The notes below the pieces were generated by a model, which saw only the letters and a program-made list of their open reading frames with translations, made no database searches and was not told the DNA's origin. Position numbers and translations under genes: made by a program. Positions 41,743 through 50,174 of a stretch of 64,000 nt of DNA are shown here, piece by piece; the stretch's first letter is position 1, and each line of letters starts with the position of its first letter. The stretch lies in NCBI RefSeq assembly GCF_018885265.1, contig NZ_CP076538.1:124001-188000 (forward strand). The letters are read 5' to 3'. This stretch comes from Amycolatopsis aidingensis. GTDB taxonomy: Bacteria > Actinomycetota > Actinomycetes > Mycobacteriales > Pseudonocardiaceae.

Positions 41743-41783
41743 GAAAACGGGCCCCGGGTGCCGCGACACCGGGGCCCGTTTTC
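41743..41783. terminator. strong bidirectional terminator
   Basis: A perfect 15-bp stem, GAAAACGGGCCCCGG paired with CCGGGGCCCGTTTTC, with an 11-nt loop and T-rich flank (TTTTCCTTT) downstream. It starts 10 bp after the BCCT stop codon. The mirrored A-run lets it also end the convergent DUF2470 transcript. Confidence 0.9.
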
Positions 41784-41822
41784 CTTTCCGGGTGGCTCTA
41801 CAGTGGAGGGTCGGCGGCCGTC

Positions 41823-42629
41823 TCAGCCCTGCCTGCTCGGTTTCCCGGTCGCGGCAAGGAACGGGCAGCCGACCAGCTTGCGCAGCTCCATTGCCAGTTG
41901 CTGCGGCGTATCGACCGGTTTGCTGAAAGCCAGCCGCACATCGTGGTCGCCCGGCTCGGCCTCCACCCGCAGCCGGAAACCGAACCGGTCCAGGCCCAGC
42001 GGCCGGATGCGGCCGTGCCGCAGGTTGTCCGGCAGGTGCCTGGTCAGCTGCTCGATCACGTCGGCATGCGTGCTCTCCAGGTGCCGCAGCCACTGCGCCT
42101 CGTAGTCCAGGAAGGGATCCGGGGCCGCGGCGCTGAACATGTGCGGGCGCAGCGAATGCGTGCCGTCCGCGTCGGCAAGCACCAGCGAGGCCGGGGTGAG
42201 CCGGAGCACGCTCAGCCCGTACCCGACGTCCAGCAGCCGGGAGTCCGGCCGGGCGTCGGCGATGGACACCGCGCGGGCCCGCGCGGCCCGCTCGTCCAGC
42301 CTGCGCAGCCAGCCGGTGATCCAGAGCAGGCCGCGCACCGGTTCGCGCAGCTGGACCGGCGCGAGGTCGGTGAGCTCGAACATCACCGCGAGCTCGCCGC
42401 CGGAGGCCCGCATGGTGGCCTGCACCAGCGGATGGTCCTCGGGCAGCAGCACGCTCACGCTGCCGCTGGCATGCACGTGCCGCAGCACCGGCACCACGCG
42501 CTGGTCGGCGGGGGCGGCGCGGTCGGCGGAGGGCATCAGGGTCGCCGGGCCGCTACCACGGGCGGCGATCGTCTTCGCCCGCTCGGCCGGCTGGGGGACC
42601 GGCGGGCGACGGAGTTGGGTATCGGTCAC
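41823..42629 (-). CDS. DUF2470 domain protein, iron-regulated (HugZ-like)
   Basis: A 268-residue protein. An N-terminal split-barrel-like region (LRHVHASGSVSVLLPEDHPL, FELTDLAPVQLREPVRGLLWITGWL) is followed by a C-terminal DUF2470 domain (HLESTHADVIEQLTRHLPDN, GLDRFGFRLRVEAEPGDHDVRLAFSKPV). This pairing is typical of HugZ-type heme-degrading or heme-storage proteins. Two GTG codons are possible; the second is 6 bp from GGAGG and preferred. An IdeR box covers the promoter, so it should be made when iron is scarce. Confidence 0.82.
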   Translation of the reverse strand: MTDTQLRRPPVPQPAERAKTIAARGSGPATLMPSADRAAPADQRVVPVLRHVHASGSVSVLLPEDHPLVQATMRASGGELAVMFELTDLAPVQLREPVRGLLWITGWLRRLDERAARARAVSIADARPDSRLLDVGYGLSVLRLTPASLVLADADGTHSLRPHMFSAAAPDPFLDYEAQWLRHLESTHADVIEQLTRHLPDNLRHGRIRPLGLDRFGFRLRVEAEPGDHDVRLAFSKPVDTPQQLAMELRKLVGCPFLAATGKPSRQG

Positions 42630-42642
42630 CACTCACCTCCAC

Positions 42643-42661
42643 TTAGGTGAGCCTAACCTAG
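42643..42661. promoter_or_regulatory. IdeR/DtxR iron box
   Basis: TTAGGTGAGCCTAACCTAG matches the IdeR consensus at 16 of 19 positions, the best in this window. It lies 11-14 bp upstream of the DUF2470 start codon, where binding would block transcription. Confidence 0.82.
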
Positions 42662-42721
42662 CTGCTGAACCCGGGAAAGCGCCATCCCCCACCTCGCCGA
42701 TCACAGCAGTAGGCTGGGTGA

Positions 42722-43354
42722 GTGACTTCCTGGGGGCAGCTCGTGCCGTTCGGCGGGGTGGTGCTGCTCGGCGCCATCTCCCCGGGACCGGACTTCGCCG
42801 TGGTGCTGCGGCACGCGGCCCTGTCCGGTCGCCGCGCGGGCTCGGCGACCGCGCTGGGCATCACGGCGGGCATCCTGGTCTGGTCGGTGGTGGCCGCCTT
42901 CGGCGTCGCCGGGCTGCTCGCCGCATCGGCCACCGCGTTCACCGTGGTCAAGCTCGCTGGCGCGGCCTACCTGGTCTTCCTCGGGGCGAAGGCGCTGCTC
43001 GCCGCCCGGCGTGGCGGCGAGAGCCTGCCGTGGTCGCCCGAGCCGGACGCCCTCGGCGCGGGCAGGGCCTTCCGGCAGGGCCTGCTGTGCAACGTGCTGA
43101 ACCCCAAGTGCGCGGTGTTCTTCGTGGCGCTGCTGCCGCAGTTCCTGCCCGCCGCGCCAACCCTCGCCGACACCGTGCTGCTGTCCGCGATCCCGGTGCT
43201 GTGCACCGCGCTGTGGTTCCTGGTGGTCGCCAATGTGGTCGGCGCGATGCGCAGGCTGTTCACCGCGCCCCGGGTACGCAGGACCCTGGACGCGGTGACC
43301 GGCACCCTGCTGGTCGCGCTGGGCCTGCGGCTCGCGCTGCAGGCCCGCCCCTGA
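42722..43354 (+). CDS. LysE family amino-acid exporter
   Basis: A 210-residue membrane protein with six helices. The N-terminal GGVVLLGAISPGPDFAVVLRHAALSGRRAG carries the LysE/RhtB family signature (SPGPD, G-R-R-x-G). KLAGAAYLVFLGAKAL and FRQGLLCNVLNPKCAVFFVALLPQFL are also characteristic. It exports amino acids or related metabolites. The start is GTG. It is adjacent to, and convergent with, the homogentisate dioxygenase gene. Confidence 0.92.
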   Translation: MTSWGQLVPFGGVVLLGAISPGPDFAVVLRHAALSGRRAGSATALGITAGILVWSVVAAFGVAGLLAASATAFTVVKLAGAAYLVFLGAKALLAARRGGESLPWSPEPDALGAGRAFRQGLLCNVLNPKCAVFFVALLPQFLPAAPTLADTVLLSAIPVLCTALWFLVVANVVGAMRRLFTAPRVRRTLDAVTGTLLVALGLRLALQARP

Positions 43355-43357
43355 GCG

Positions 43358-44530
43358 TCAGCTGCTGGGGCCGCGGCCGGACCAGGTCCAGGCGTAACCG
43401 GGATCCTCGGCGGCCTCGGCCGCCTCGCCGAGGTCCAGTGGCGCGAAGGTGTCCACCATGACCGCGGTCTCGTCGAAGAACTCCGCCCCGATGGAGGCCT
43501 CGGCCGCGCCGGGCTGCGGCCCGTGCGTGAAGCCCGATGGATGCAGGGACAGCGACCCGATGCCGATCCCGGAGCCCTTACGCGCCTCGTAGTTGCCGCG
43601 CACGTAGAACATCAGCTCGTCGGAGTCGACGTTGGCGTGGTTGTACGGCACCGGGATCGAGTCCGGGTGGTAGTCGACCTTGCGCGGGCAGAAGGAGCAG
43701 ACCACGAAGTTCGGGCCCTCGAAGGTCTGGTGCACGGGCGGCGGCTGGTGGATCCGCCCGGTGATCGGCTCGAAGTCGTCGATGTTGAAAACCCAGGGGT
43801 ACAGGCAGCCGTCCCAGCCGACCACGTCGAAGGGGTGGTTGGCGTAGGTGTAGCGGGTCAGCCCGGCGCGGTGCCGGACCAGCACGTCCACATCGGTGCC
43901 CTCGGCCAGCAGCGGCTCGGTCGGCCCGCGCAGGTCACGCTCGCAGTACGGCGAGTGCTCCAGGAACTGGCCGCGCGCCGAGAGGTAGCGCCTGGGCGGC
44001 CCGATGTGCCCGCGCGCCTCCAGGATCAGCATCCGCAGCTCGCCCCGCGGCCGCACCCGGTAGGTGCACGAGGTCGGGATGACCAGGTAGTCGCCATCGG
44101 CCACCTCGATGGCGCCGTAGACGGTCTCCACGGTGCCCGCCCCGCCCTGCACGTAGCACAGCTCGTCACCGGCCGCGTTGCGGTACAGCGGGCTGTCCGC
44201 GGTGGCGGCGGCGAAGCAGATGGTCACGTCCGCGTTGCCGAACAGCCGCCTGCGGTCGGTCACCGCGTTGGCCCCCTCGCCGAACTCGAGGTCCTGGGTG
44301 CGGAAGCTGCGTGGCTTGAGCGGGTGGTTCGGCAGCAGTGGCCCGCGCTCGTCCGGTACGGCCACCGCGTCCACGATCGCCGTGGGCAGGTTGCGGTGGT
44401 AGAGCAGCGAGGAGTCCGCGGAGAAGCCCTCGACGCCCATCAGCTCCTCGGCGTACAGGCTGCCCTGGGGCGAGCGGAACTGGGTGTGCCGTTTCGGTGG
44501 GGTCTCGCCGACCCGGCGATAGAACGGCAT
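43358..44530 (-). CDS. hmgA: homogentisate 1,2-dioxygenase
   Basis: A 390-residue ring-cleaving enzyme of tyrosine/phenylalanine breakdown, converting homogentisate to maleylacetoacetate. Iron-site and subunit motifs: VPYNHANVDSDELMFYVRGNYEARKGSG and GSLSLHPSGFTHGPQPGA, plus FVVCSFCPRKVDYHPDS. GAAGGAG lies before the ATG. No maleylacetoacetate isomerase or fumarylacetoacetase gene is adjacent. The divergent unknown gene and IclR regulator probably belong to the same regulon. Confidence 0.95.
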   Translation of the reverse strand: MPFYRRVGETPPKRHTQFRSPQGSLYAEELMGVEGFSADSSLLYHRNLPTAIVDAVAVPDERGPLLPNHPLKPRSFRTQDLEFGEGANAVTDRRRLFGNADVTICFAAATADSPLYRNAAGDELCYVQGGAGTVETVYGAIEVADGDYLVIPTSCTYRVRPRGELRMLILEARGHIGPPRRYLSARGQFLEHSPYCERDLRGPTEPLLAEGTDVDVLVRHRAGLTRYTYANHPFDVVGWDGCLYPWVFNIDDFEPITGRIHQPPPVHQTFEGPNFVVCSFCPRKVDYHPDSIPVPYNHANVDSDELMFYVRGNYEARKGSGIGIGSLSLHPSGFTHGPQPGAAEASIGAEFFDETAVMVDTFAPLDLGEAAEAAEDPGYAWTWSGRGPSS

Positions 44531-44574
44531 CGTCTCTCCTTCGGAGCGTTCGTTCAGCGGGCAGATTTGTTCTC

Positions 44575-45468
44575 ATGTCGTACGCTACTAGCGTGTCAGT
44601 CGTGTCAAGCGCTGTGGAACTCACGCCTCCAGGCCCTCGTGGAATCCCGCCCCTGCTCACGCGGCTCGTCGACGACTCGGCGCTCTTCCCGCCCAGCGAC
44701 TCGGCCATGGCCGAGGCGGTACAGGCTCACCTCGACATCCGGGCCGGCGAGCACGCCGGGATGCTCGGGGTGTTCCTCTGCCAGGCATCCCGGCTGCCGG
44801 AGCTGATCACCGAGTTGATCAAGGTCCGGCCGGAGCAACCGCTGCCGTTGTCGTTGATCATCGACACCGGGCTGGGTGGGGTGCCGAAGGCGATCTCGAT
44901 CGTGGAGTCCCGTGCCGAGCTGTTGTCCCTGCGGATGGTCGAGATGCCCGCCCCCTCGGATGTGGACGAGGTGTGGCTGGAACGGGTCTCGGAGTTCGTA
45001 CCGGAGGACGTGGTCCGGGTGGTTGAACCCCGTCGCGGCGTGGGCTGGCTGGACGGCGTGCGCAAGGTCATCGAGCACGGAAGCTGGCCCAAGATCCGCT
45101 GTGGCGGGCTGTCCAGCGAGAACTTCCCGAGCGTTGACGAGGTAGCCGACTTCCTCTCCGTGGTGAGCAGCTTCTCCGGGTCCTCGTTCAAGGCGACGAA
45201 CAGCCTGCACCGCGCCGTGCGGCATACCGACGCCGAGACCGGATTCACCCATCACGGCTTCCTGAACCTGCTGGTCGCGGCCGCGCGCTGCCTTTCGGGC
45301 CGGGATGTCCGGGAGGCACTGGCCATGACCGACGGCGAAGCACTGGCCCAGGAGGCCCTGGAGCTGTCCGACCAGGCGGCGCGGGCGGTGCGCTCGCTGT
45401 TCGCCTGCTACGCCTCGGCGACCTTCGACGACCCGGTCGCCGACCTGAAGGGGCTCGGGCTGCTGTGA
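44575..45468 (+). CDS. hypothetical protein divergent from hmgA
   Basis: A 297-residue soluble protein with no recognised domain. The middle has alternating beta strands and helices (PLSLIIDTGLGGVPKAISIV, then DVDEVWLERVSEFVPEDVVRVV) like a TIM-barrel-type fold, and GSWPKIRCGGLSSENFPSVDEVADFL resembles barrel end motifs. It is inserted between hmgA and an IclR gene and shares its stop with the regulator's start (GTGA overlap), so it is translated with it. The 44-bp hmgA gap holds both promoters. Confidence 0.68.
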   Translation: MSYATSVSVVSSAVELTPPGPRGIPPLLTRLVDDSALFPPSDSAMAEAVQAHLDIRAGEHAGMLGVFLCQASRLPELITELIKVRPEQPLPLSLIIDTGLGGVPKAISIVESRAELLSLRMVEMPAPSDVDEVWLERVSEFVPEDVVRVVEPRRGVGWLDGVRKVIEHGSWPKIRCGGLSSENFPSVDEVADFLSVVSSFSGSSFKATNSLHRAVRHTDAETGFTHHGFLNLLVAAARCLSGRDVREALAMTDGEALAQEALELSDQAARAVRSLFACYASATFDDPVADLKGLGLL

Positions 45469-46112
45469 GCAGGGAGAGCTCGCTGACCCTGGAACGCGGG
45501 CTCGCGTTGCTGCAGGCGGTGGCCGACGCGGGCGGGGACGCGGCCACCATCTCCGAGCTCGCGGTGACCATCGGGGCGAGCAGGGCGGCGGTGTACCGGC
45601 TGCTGGTGCCGCTGGCCGAACGCGGGCTGGTGTGGCGGGACGGGAGCAAGGTACGGCTCGGCGTCGGCCTGCTGCGGCTGTCCGGGCAGGTGCTGCCCCA
45701 GCTGCGGCAGGCCGCCGCGCCGGTGCTGCGCGAGCTGGCCGAGAAGTCCGGGGCCACCGCGCACCTCTCGGTGGCCGAGGGGGAGTTCGCCCAGGCGGTC
45801 GCCGTGGTGGAGCCGTCCTGGACGAACTTCCACGTCGCCTACCGGGTGGGCAGCAGGCATCCGGTGTCCCAGGGTGCGGCAGGCAAGGCGATCACTCTGC
45901 GGCCCGGCGGCAAGGGATGGGTGGCCACCACCGGCGAGCTGCAGGCAGGCGCTTCCGGCGTGGCAGCCCCGGTACGGGGGGTACCGGGGCTGCGCGCCAG
46001 CGTCGGGGTGGTGTCCATGGAACCGCTCGGAGCGCGCACGGTGGGCCCGCAGGTGGTGGCCGCCGCCGGGGCACTGGCCGAGGTGCTGACCCCTACCCCG
46101 GTACGAAGCTGA
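45465..46112 (+). CDS. IclR family transcriptional regulator
   Basis: A 215-residue regulator. The N-terminal winged helix (LERGLALLQAVADAGGDAATISELAVTIGASRAAVYRLLVPLAERGLV) is followed by an IclR effector domain (ATAHLSVAEGEFAQAVAVVEPS, SRHPVSQGAAGKAITL). It is somewhat shorter than usual. It probably controls the homogentisate gene or the coupled unknown gene. The last 20 bp overlap the 3' end of the convergent hydrolase gene. Confidence 0.9.
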   Translation: MSRESSLTLERGLALLQAVADAGGDAATISELAVTIGASRAAVYRLLVPLAERGLVWRDGSKVRLGVGLLRLSGQVLPQLRQAAAPVLRELAEKSGATAHLSVAEGEFAQAVAVVEPSWTNFHVAYRVGSRHPVSQGAAGKAITLRPGGKGWVATTGELQAGASGVAAPVRGVPGLRASVGVVSMEPLGARTVGPQVVAAAGALAEVLTPTPVRS

Positions 46113-47256
46113 CCTCCGGGTACTTCGGCGAGGGGCCGTCCAGCAGCGGATCCTCCTGCCCGCGCAGGTGGGCGACCACGAAGGCGGCGAGGTACTCCCG
46201 GACGACCCGCACCGCCCTTTCCCCTTCGATCGAGCCGAGCAGCCGCTCGGCTTGTCCTGGCGGAAGGCCCTCGCGGATCGGGAAGTTCCCGGCCAGCCAG
46301 GGCGCGTCGGAGAACGTCCAGTGCCCGCCGCTGGCGACGTCCAGCCAGCGCTTCCAGCCGGTCAGCCGCGGCCAGACGCGGTTCCAGGTGGGATCCAGCT
46401 CGGGGTGGTCGACCCGCCGCGCCCCGAACAGCAGGAACGGCCGGTCCAGCCCGCCGGGCACCCCGGTGTACAGGGCGCCGTCCATGTTCATCCCGGCGTC
46501 CACCCTCGGGTCGGTGCGCATCGTCTCCAGCGCGGCGGCGCCGCCGATGGAGTGGCCGATCATCGCGATCCGGGAGCCGTCGATCAACCTTCCGGTCGGC
46601 GAGCGCCGGTCGGTGAGCCGGTCCAGCACGAAGGAGACGTCCCTGGCCCTGCTGCGCACGACCTCGGCCGCGAGCTCCTCGTCGATGTCCGCGCAGATCA
46701 GGCAGGGCTCGATCCGGCCACCGGGGAACTCGACCGGCGACTCGTAGGTGTGGTCGATCGCGGCGACCACGTAGCCCCGGCTGGCCAGGTCCTCGGCAAG
46801 GGTGGTCAGCGAGGTGCGGCTGGCGCCGAACCCCGGCGAGAGCACCACCAGCGGCCTGCCGTGCCCGCTGGGCTTTGGCAGCGCCCGCGTGGTCGCGTGC
46901 GTGCGCACGGTCGCGAAGGCCTCCGGCGGCACGGCAGGGAAGTCGGAGCCGATGATGGCCGCGGAAAGCTCCTCGGACAGGTACGGCGCCCGCTCACCCC
47001 ATGGCAGCAGTGCCGGGTACCACAGGGACACCATGAGCTCGCGGTACGGCGTGTCCGGCTTCCACGGGTCGGCCCGGCCGGGATCCACCAGCCGGGTGCT
47101 GCCGGTGCCCACCGGGTGGTCCCCGGTGGGCGCGGGCAGGGTCGGGGCGGTCGGGCTCGCCAGCGCGGCCGGTGCGGGCACCAGCAGCGCGGCGACCACC
47201 AGCAGGGTGCACAGGGCGGTCCCGCCGCGTCTGAGTGCGTCAACCATGTTTGACAC
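46093..47256 (-). CDS. secreted alpha/beta hydrolase, PAF-acetylhydrolase-like
   Basis: A 387-residue protein with an N-terminal signal peptide (GTALCTLLVVAALLVPAPAALA). The hydrolase has nucleophile Ser in GHSIGG (IAMIGHSIGGAAAL), oxyanion region LSPGFGASRTSL and catalytic His in SGGHWTFSD. DGALYTGV is the family segment after the nucleophile. It hydrolyses short-chain or oxidised lipid esters, or a polyester. The start is GTG or an ATG three codons later; the signal peptide fits either. Confidence 0.88.
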   Translation of the reverse strand: MSNMVDALRRGGTALCTLLVVAALLVPAPAALASPTAPTLPAPTGDHPVGTGSTRLVDPGRADPWKPDTPYRELMVSLWYPALLPWGERAPYLSEELSAAIIGSDFPAVPPEAFATVRTHATTRALPKPSGHGRPLVVLSPGFGASRTSLTTLAEDLASRGYVVAAIDHTYESPVEFPGGRIEPCLICADIDEELAAEVVRSRARDVSFVLDRLTDRRSPTGRLIDGSRIAMIGHSIGGAAALETMRTDPRVDAGMNMDGALYTGVPGGLDRPFLLFGARRVDHPELDPTWNRVWPRLTGWKRWLDVASGGHWTFSDAPWLAGNFPIREGLPPGQAERLLGSIEGERAVRVVREYLAAFVVAHLRGQEDPLLDGPSPKYPEVSFVPG

Positions 47257-47277
47257 CCTATCGGGAAGATATCCCGG

Positions 47278-49212
47278 TCAGTCGGCGCCGACCAACGAGA
47301 TCGGGTTCCGGCGGGTGGCGGACCGCGCCGTCCACAGGCTGGTCAGGCCGACGACGAGGAACGCACCGGTCACCAGGGCGCCGACGGCGGGCCACGGTAG
47401 TTCCACGACGCCGAAGCCGGTGGCGCGTTGCAAGGCGCCACGTATCCCGAGGAGTGTTCCGGCGGCGGCCACACCGCCGAGCAGGACCCCGGTCGCGGTG
47501 ACCGTCGCGGACTCGAGCACCGCCATCCGCACCACCTGCCCCCTGGTGAGCCCGCTCAACCGGGCCGCGGCGAACTCGGCTCGTCGATCGGCCGCGGCGA
47601 TGACCACCGCGTTGATCACCGCGAAGAGCGCGTAGAGGCCCGCCATCCCGGCGATGATGGTGAAGATGCTCAGCTGGGTACTCTGCTCCGCCTCGGCACG
47701 CTGCTGCACCCACTTCTCGGCGCTGTCCACCGTGCCGTGCACCGACGCCCGGATACGGTCGCCGACCGCGGCGCGGTCGGCCCCCGTGGCGGTCGAGACG
47801 ACGGTCTGCGCCGTCGTGGAGGTGAGCACGGGTTCCGGCGTGATCCCGCTCGGTAGCAACAGGTCAGGGCCGCCGGACACCTGCCCTGGCAGCACGGCGA
47901 CGATCGGCAGGTTCAGTTCCCGGTCGCCGATCCGGACGTGCAGCGTGTCGCCGAGGGAGAACCCCGGCTCGCCGGAGCGCCCGGCTCCCACCGCGACGGT
48001 GTGCCCGCGCAACCCGTCCAGCGAGCCCGACACCGCCTGCACGCTGTGCGCCCGCCGGTAGGCGGCCGGGTCGATCACCCGCGCGTGCCCGAGCGCCGTC
48101 CCGCTCTCGTCCTCGTCGTGCTCGGGGAGCGTCAGGACCAGCGGCACGGCGACCTCCACGGAGGTGGTCGCGACGCCGGGGACCTCCGCGATCCGGTTCG
48201 CGTCGCGCACCGGGGTGGTGGCGACGAAGTCCGCCGCCGTGTCGCGGCGCAACGCCCGTTCCGACGCCTCGGTGATCGAGAGTGCCGTGCCGAACAGGCC
48301 CGCGAGGATCCCGACGAGCACGATCAGCGGCGCCGCCGTCGCCGCGCTCCTTCGCACTCCGTCGCGCAGGTTCGCGGCGGCGACGGTGCCGACCGGGCGG
48401 GTACGCAGCAGCAGCCCGAGCACCCGCGCGAAAACCGGGACGACGAGCGGGCTCAGCGCGGAGAGACCGACCGCGGCCGCGAGTGCGACGAGCATCGTCA
48501 GCGGGATCGCGGCCGAGGGCCCCGCGACCTTGGCGATGATCATCATCGCGATGGCACCCGCAAGGAAGAGCACCCCGAAGAACCAGCGTGACGGCGTCAG
48601 CACGCGCGTCGCGCCGCCTGCGCCGCGGAGCGCATCCAGCGGCCGGACCCGCCCGGCCCGGCGCGAGGAGACCAGCACACCGGCCAGCGCCACACCGAGA
48701 CCGACGCCCACGGACACCGCGAGTATCCAGCCCTGCCACTGCGGGCTGAACCCGGCCGGGAGGAATCCGAACGATACGAGCAGCCCCGACTGCCACTGCA
48801 TCACCAGTAGCCCGAAGGGGATGCCGAGTGCGGTGCCGACCAGGCCGAGCAGCGTCGCCTCGGACAGCAGGAGCCTGCGTAGCTGCCTCCTGCTGCCGCC
48901 GGTGAGCCGCAGCAGCGCGAGATCTCGCCTGCGCTGGGCAACGGTGAAGGCGAAGGTCGAGCTGACGATGAAGACGGTGAGGAACACCGCGAGCGCGAGC
49001 GTGATACCGACCAGCGAGATGGCGGTGACATAGCTTTCCTGCAACCGCGCGCGGGCCAGGGCAGGCATCCCGGAGGGGGCCTCGAACGACGCCGCCGTGA
49101 TGAGGATGAGCAGTGATGACTGTACGAGGGCCACGCCGATGCCCACCGTCACGAGCGAGCCGAGGAACAACTGCCACCGTTCGCGGAAGGTACTCAGGGA
49201 AAGCCGGAACAT
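47278..49212 (-). CDS. FtsX-like ABC permease
   Basis: A 644-residue protein with two FtsX domains. Helices near the N-terminus and two clusters of three helices (~60-160 and ~560-640) flank a large external domain (~330-520). QRRRDLALLRLTGGSRRQLRRLLLSEATLLGLVGTALG is the FtsX signature. It would work with a LolD-type ATPase to export lipids, peptides or antibiotics, or to sense them. No ATPase gene is adjacent. The ATG start has TGGAGG upstream. Confidence 0.88.
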   Translation of the reverse strand: MFRLSLSTFRERWQLFLGSLVTVGIGVALVQSSLLILITAASFEAPSGMPALARARLQESYVTAISLVGITLALAVFLTVFIVSSTFAFTVAQRRRDLALLRLTGGSRRQLRRLLLSEATLLGLVGTALGIPFGLLVMQWQSGLLVSFGFLPAGFSPQWQGWILAVSVGVGLGVALAGVLVSSRRAGRVRPLDALRGAGGATRVLTPSRWFFGVLFLAGAIAMMIIAKVAGPSAAIPLTMLVALAAAVGLSALSPLVVPVFARVLGLLLRTRPVGTVAAANLRDGVRRSAATAAPLIVLVGILAGLFGTALSITEASERALRRDTAADFVATTPVRDANRIAEVPGVATTSVEVAVPLVLTLPEHDEDESGTALGHARVIDPAAYRRAHSVQAVSGSLDGLRGHTVAVGAGRSGEPGFSLGDTLHVRIGDRELNLPIVAVLPGQVSGGPDLLLPSGITPEPVLTSTTAQTVVSTATGADRAAVGDRIRASVHGTVDSAEKWVQQRAEAEQSTQLSIFTIIAGMAGLYALFAVINAVVIAAADRRAEFAAARLSGLTRGQVVRMAVLESATVTATGVLLGGVAAAGTLLGIRGALQRATGFGVVELPWPAVGALVTGAFLVVGLTSLWTARSATRRNPISLVGAD

Positions 49213-49403
49213 GATGCCTACCTCCAGCGCCGTGCGGTTGACGATCCGGCCGCCGATGCCATGGACCCGGCCTTTCGCGTTTGTGTCACGCCGCCAAGTC
49301 CACCAGTGCATCGCGCGGATATCAGTGCGGTGGACCCGTCTCTTGGGGGTGGAGTCAACCCCCCTGCCGCCCGGATCACACCGTGCCGGTGCTCGGCAGG
49401 TGG

Positions 49404-50003
49404 TCAGCCGATGGTTTGCCAGAGTGCGAACAGCGCGAATCCGGTGAAGACGAACCCGGCGACGCGTTGCAGCAGCCGGGGCCGGAGCCTGCCGCGGAGC
49501 TTGCGGCCGATGAACACGGCGAGCGCGGCCACGGTGACGGCGGCGAGGAAGGCGCCGAGGCCCACGGCGAACGGCTGGCCGTAGCGCGCGGCGAGCCCGG
49601 CCGTTGCCAACTGGGAGGCGTCGCCCCATTCGGCGGCGAACAGCACGCCGAAGGAGGTCGTTGCCGAGCGCAGGAAGGAAACCGGTGCTCCTCCGCCGCG
49701 CGCCGCGTCCTGCTCGCTTTCCTCCGCGGGGGCGAATCCCTCTCGCAGCAACAGGTATCCGCCGAGTCCGAACAGCGCGGCGACCACCCCGGAAACGACC
49801 GATTCCGGTAGCAGGGTGAGCGCGCTGCCGAAGGTGACCGCGATCACCGATTGCGCCGCAAATGCGGCACTCACCCCGGCCAGCACAGGCCAGCCGCGGA
49901 ACCGGGTGGTCAGGACCAGGGTGGCGACCATCGTCTTGTCCGGTAGCTCGGCCACCAGGATCAACGCGAACGTGCCTGCCAGTGCAAGCAATGCGGAGGA
50001 CAT
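49404..50003 (-). CDS. GDT1/TMEM165 (UPF0016) family manganese exporter
   Basis: A 199-residue protein with six membrane helices in two halves, each carrying the family motif E-x-G-D-[KR]-[TS]-like string: ILVAELPDKTMVATLVL (E-L-P-D-K-T) and LFAAEWGDASQLATAGL (E-W-G-D-A-S). Members export Mn2+ or Ca2+ by antiport. The 171-bp upstream gap carries a palindrome of DtxR/MntR type. The ATG start has no strong ribosome-binding site. Confidence 0.9.
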   Translation of the reverse strand: MSSALLALAGTFALILVAELPDKTMVATLVLTTRFRGWPVLAGVSAAFAAQSVIAVTFGSALTLLPESVVSGVVAALFGLGGYLLLREGFAPAEESEQDAARGGGAPVSFLRSATTSFGVLFAAEWGDASQLATAGLAARYGQPFAVGLGAFLAAVTVAALAVFIGRKLRGRLRPRLLQRVAGFVFTGFALFALWQTIG

Positions 50004-50129
50004 CTGCGGATCAGCACCCCTTTCGATTCGACGATAAGGGTGTGCCGATCAAATGAAAAGCAGATGGGAATTGCGAATCGGCGTTTTCGGCGTGCTTCCT
50101 GTTAATGCGCAGGCTGGGCTCATCAACGG

Positions 50130-50145
50130 TTTCGGTGTGCCGAAA
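50130..50145. promoter_or_regulatory. palindromic MntR-like operator upstream of the manganese exporter
   Basis: TTTCGG-TGTG-CCGAAA is a perfect 6-bp inverted repeat of the size recognised by DtxR/MntR-family repressors. On the minus strand its core TCGGCACACC recurs around 50034-50047, closer to the exporter start, suggesting two sites. It lies ~130 bp upstream of the exporter and 29 bp past the dppF-like stop. The surrounding 50004-50174 stretch is AT-rich and has no other visible gene. Confidence 0.45.
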
Positions 50146-50174
50146 TAAAACTTACGAGGAAACGCAGTGTTTGT

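Noticed and set aside
50004..50174. Manganese (yybP-ykoY) riboswitch upstream of the GDT1 exporter
   Set aside because: I looked for its conserved bulge and loop sequences on the minus strand and did not see them; palindromic protein-binding sites explain the region better.
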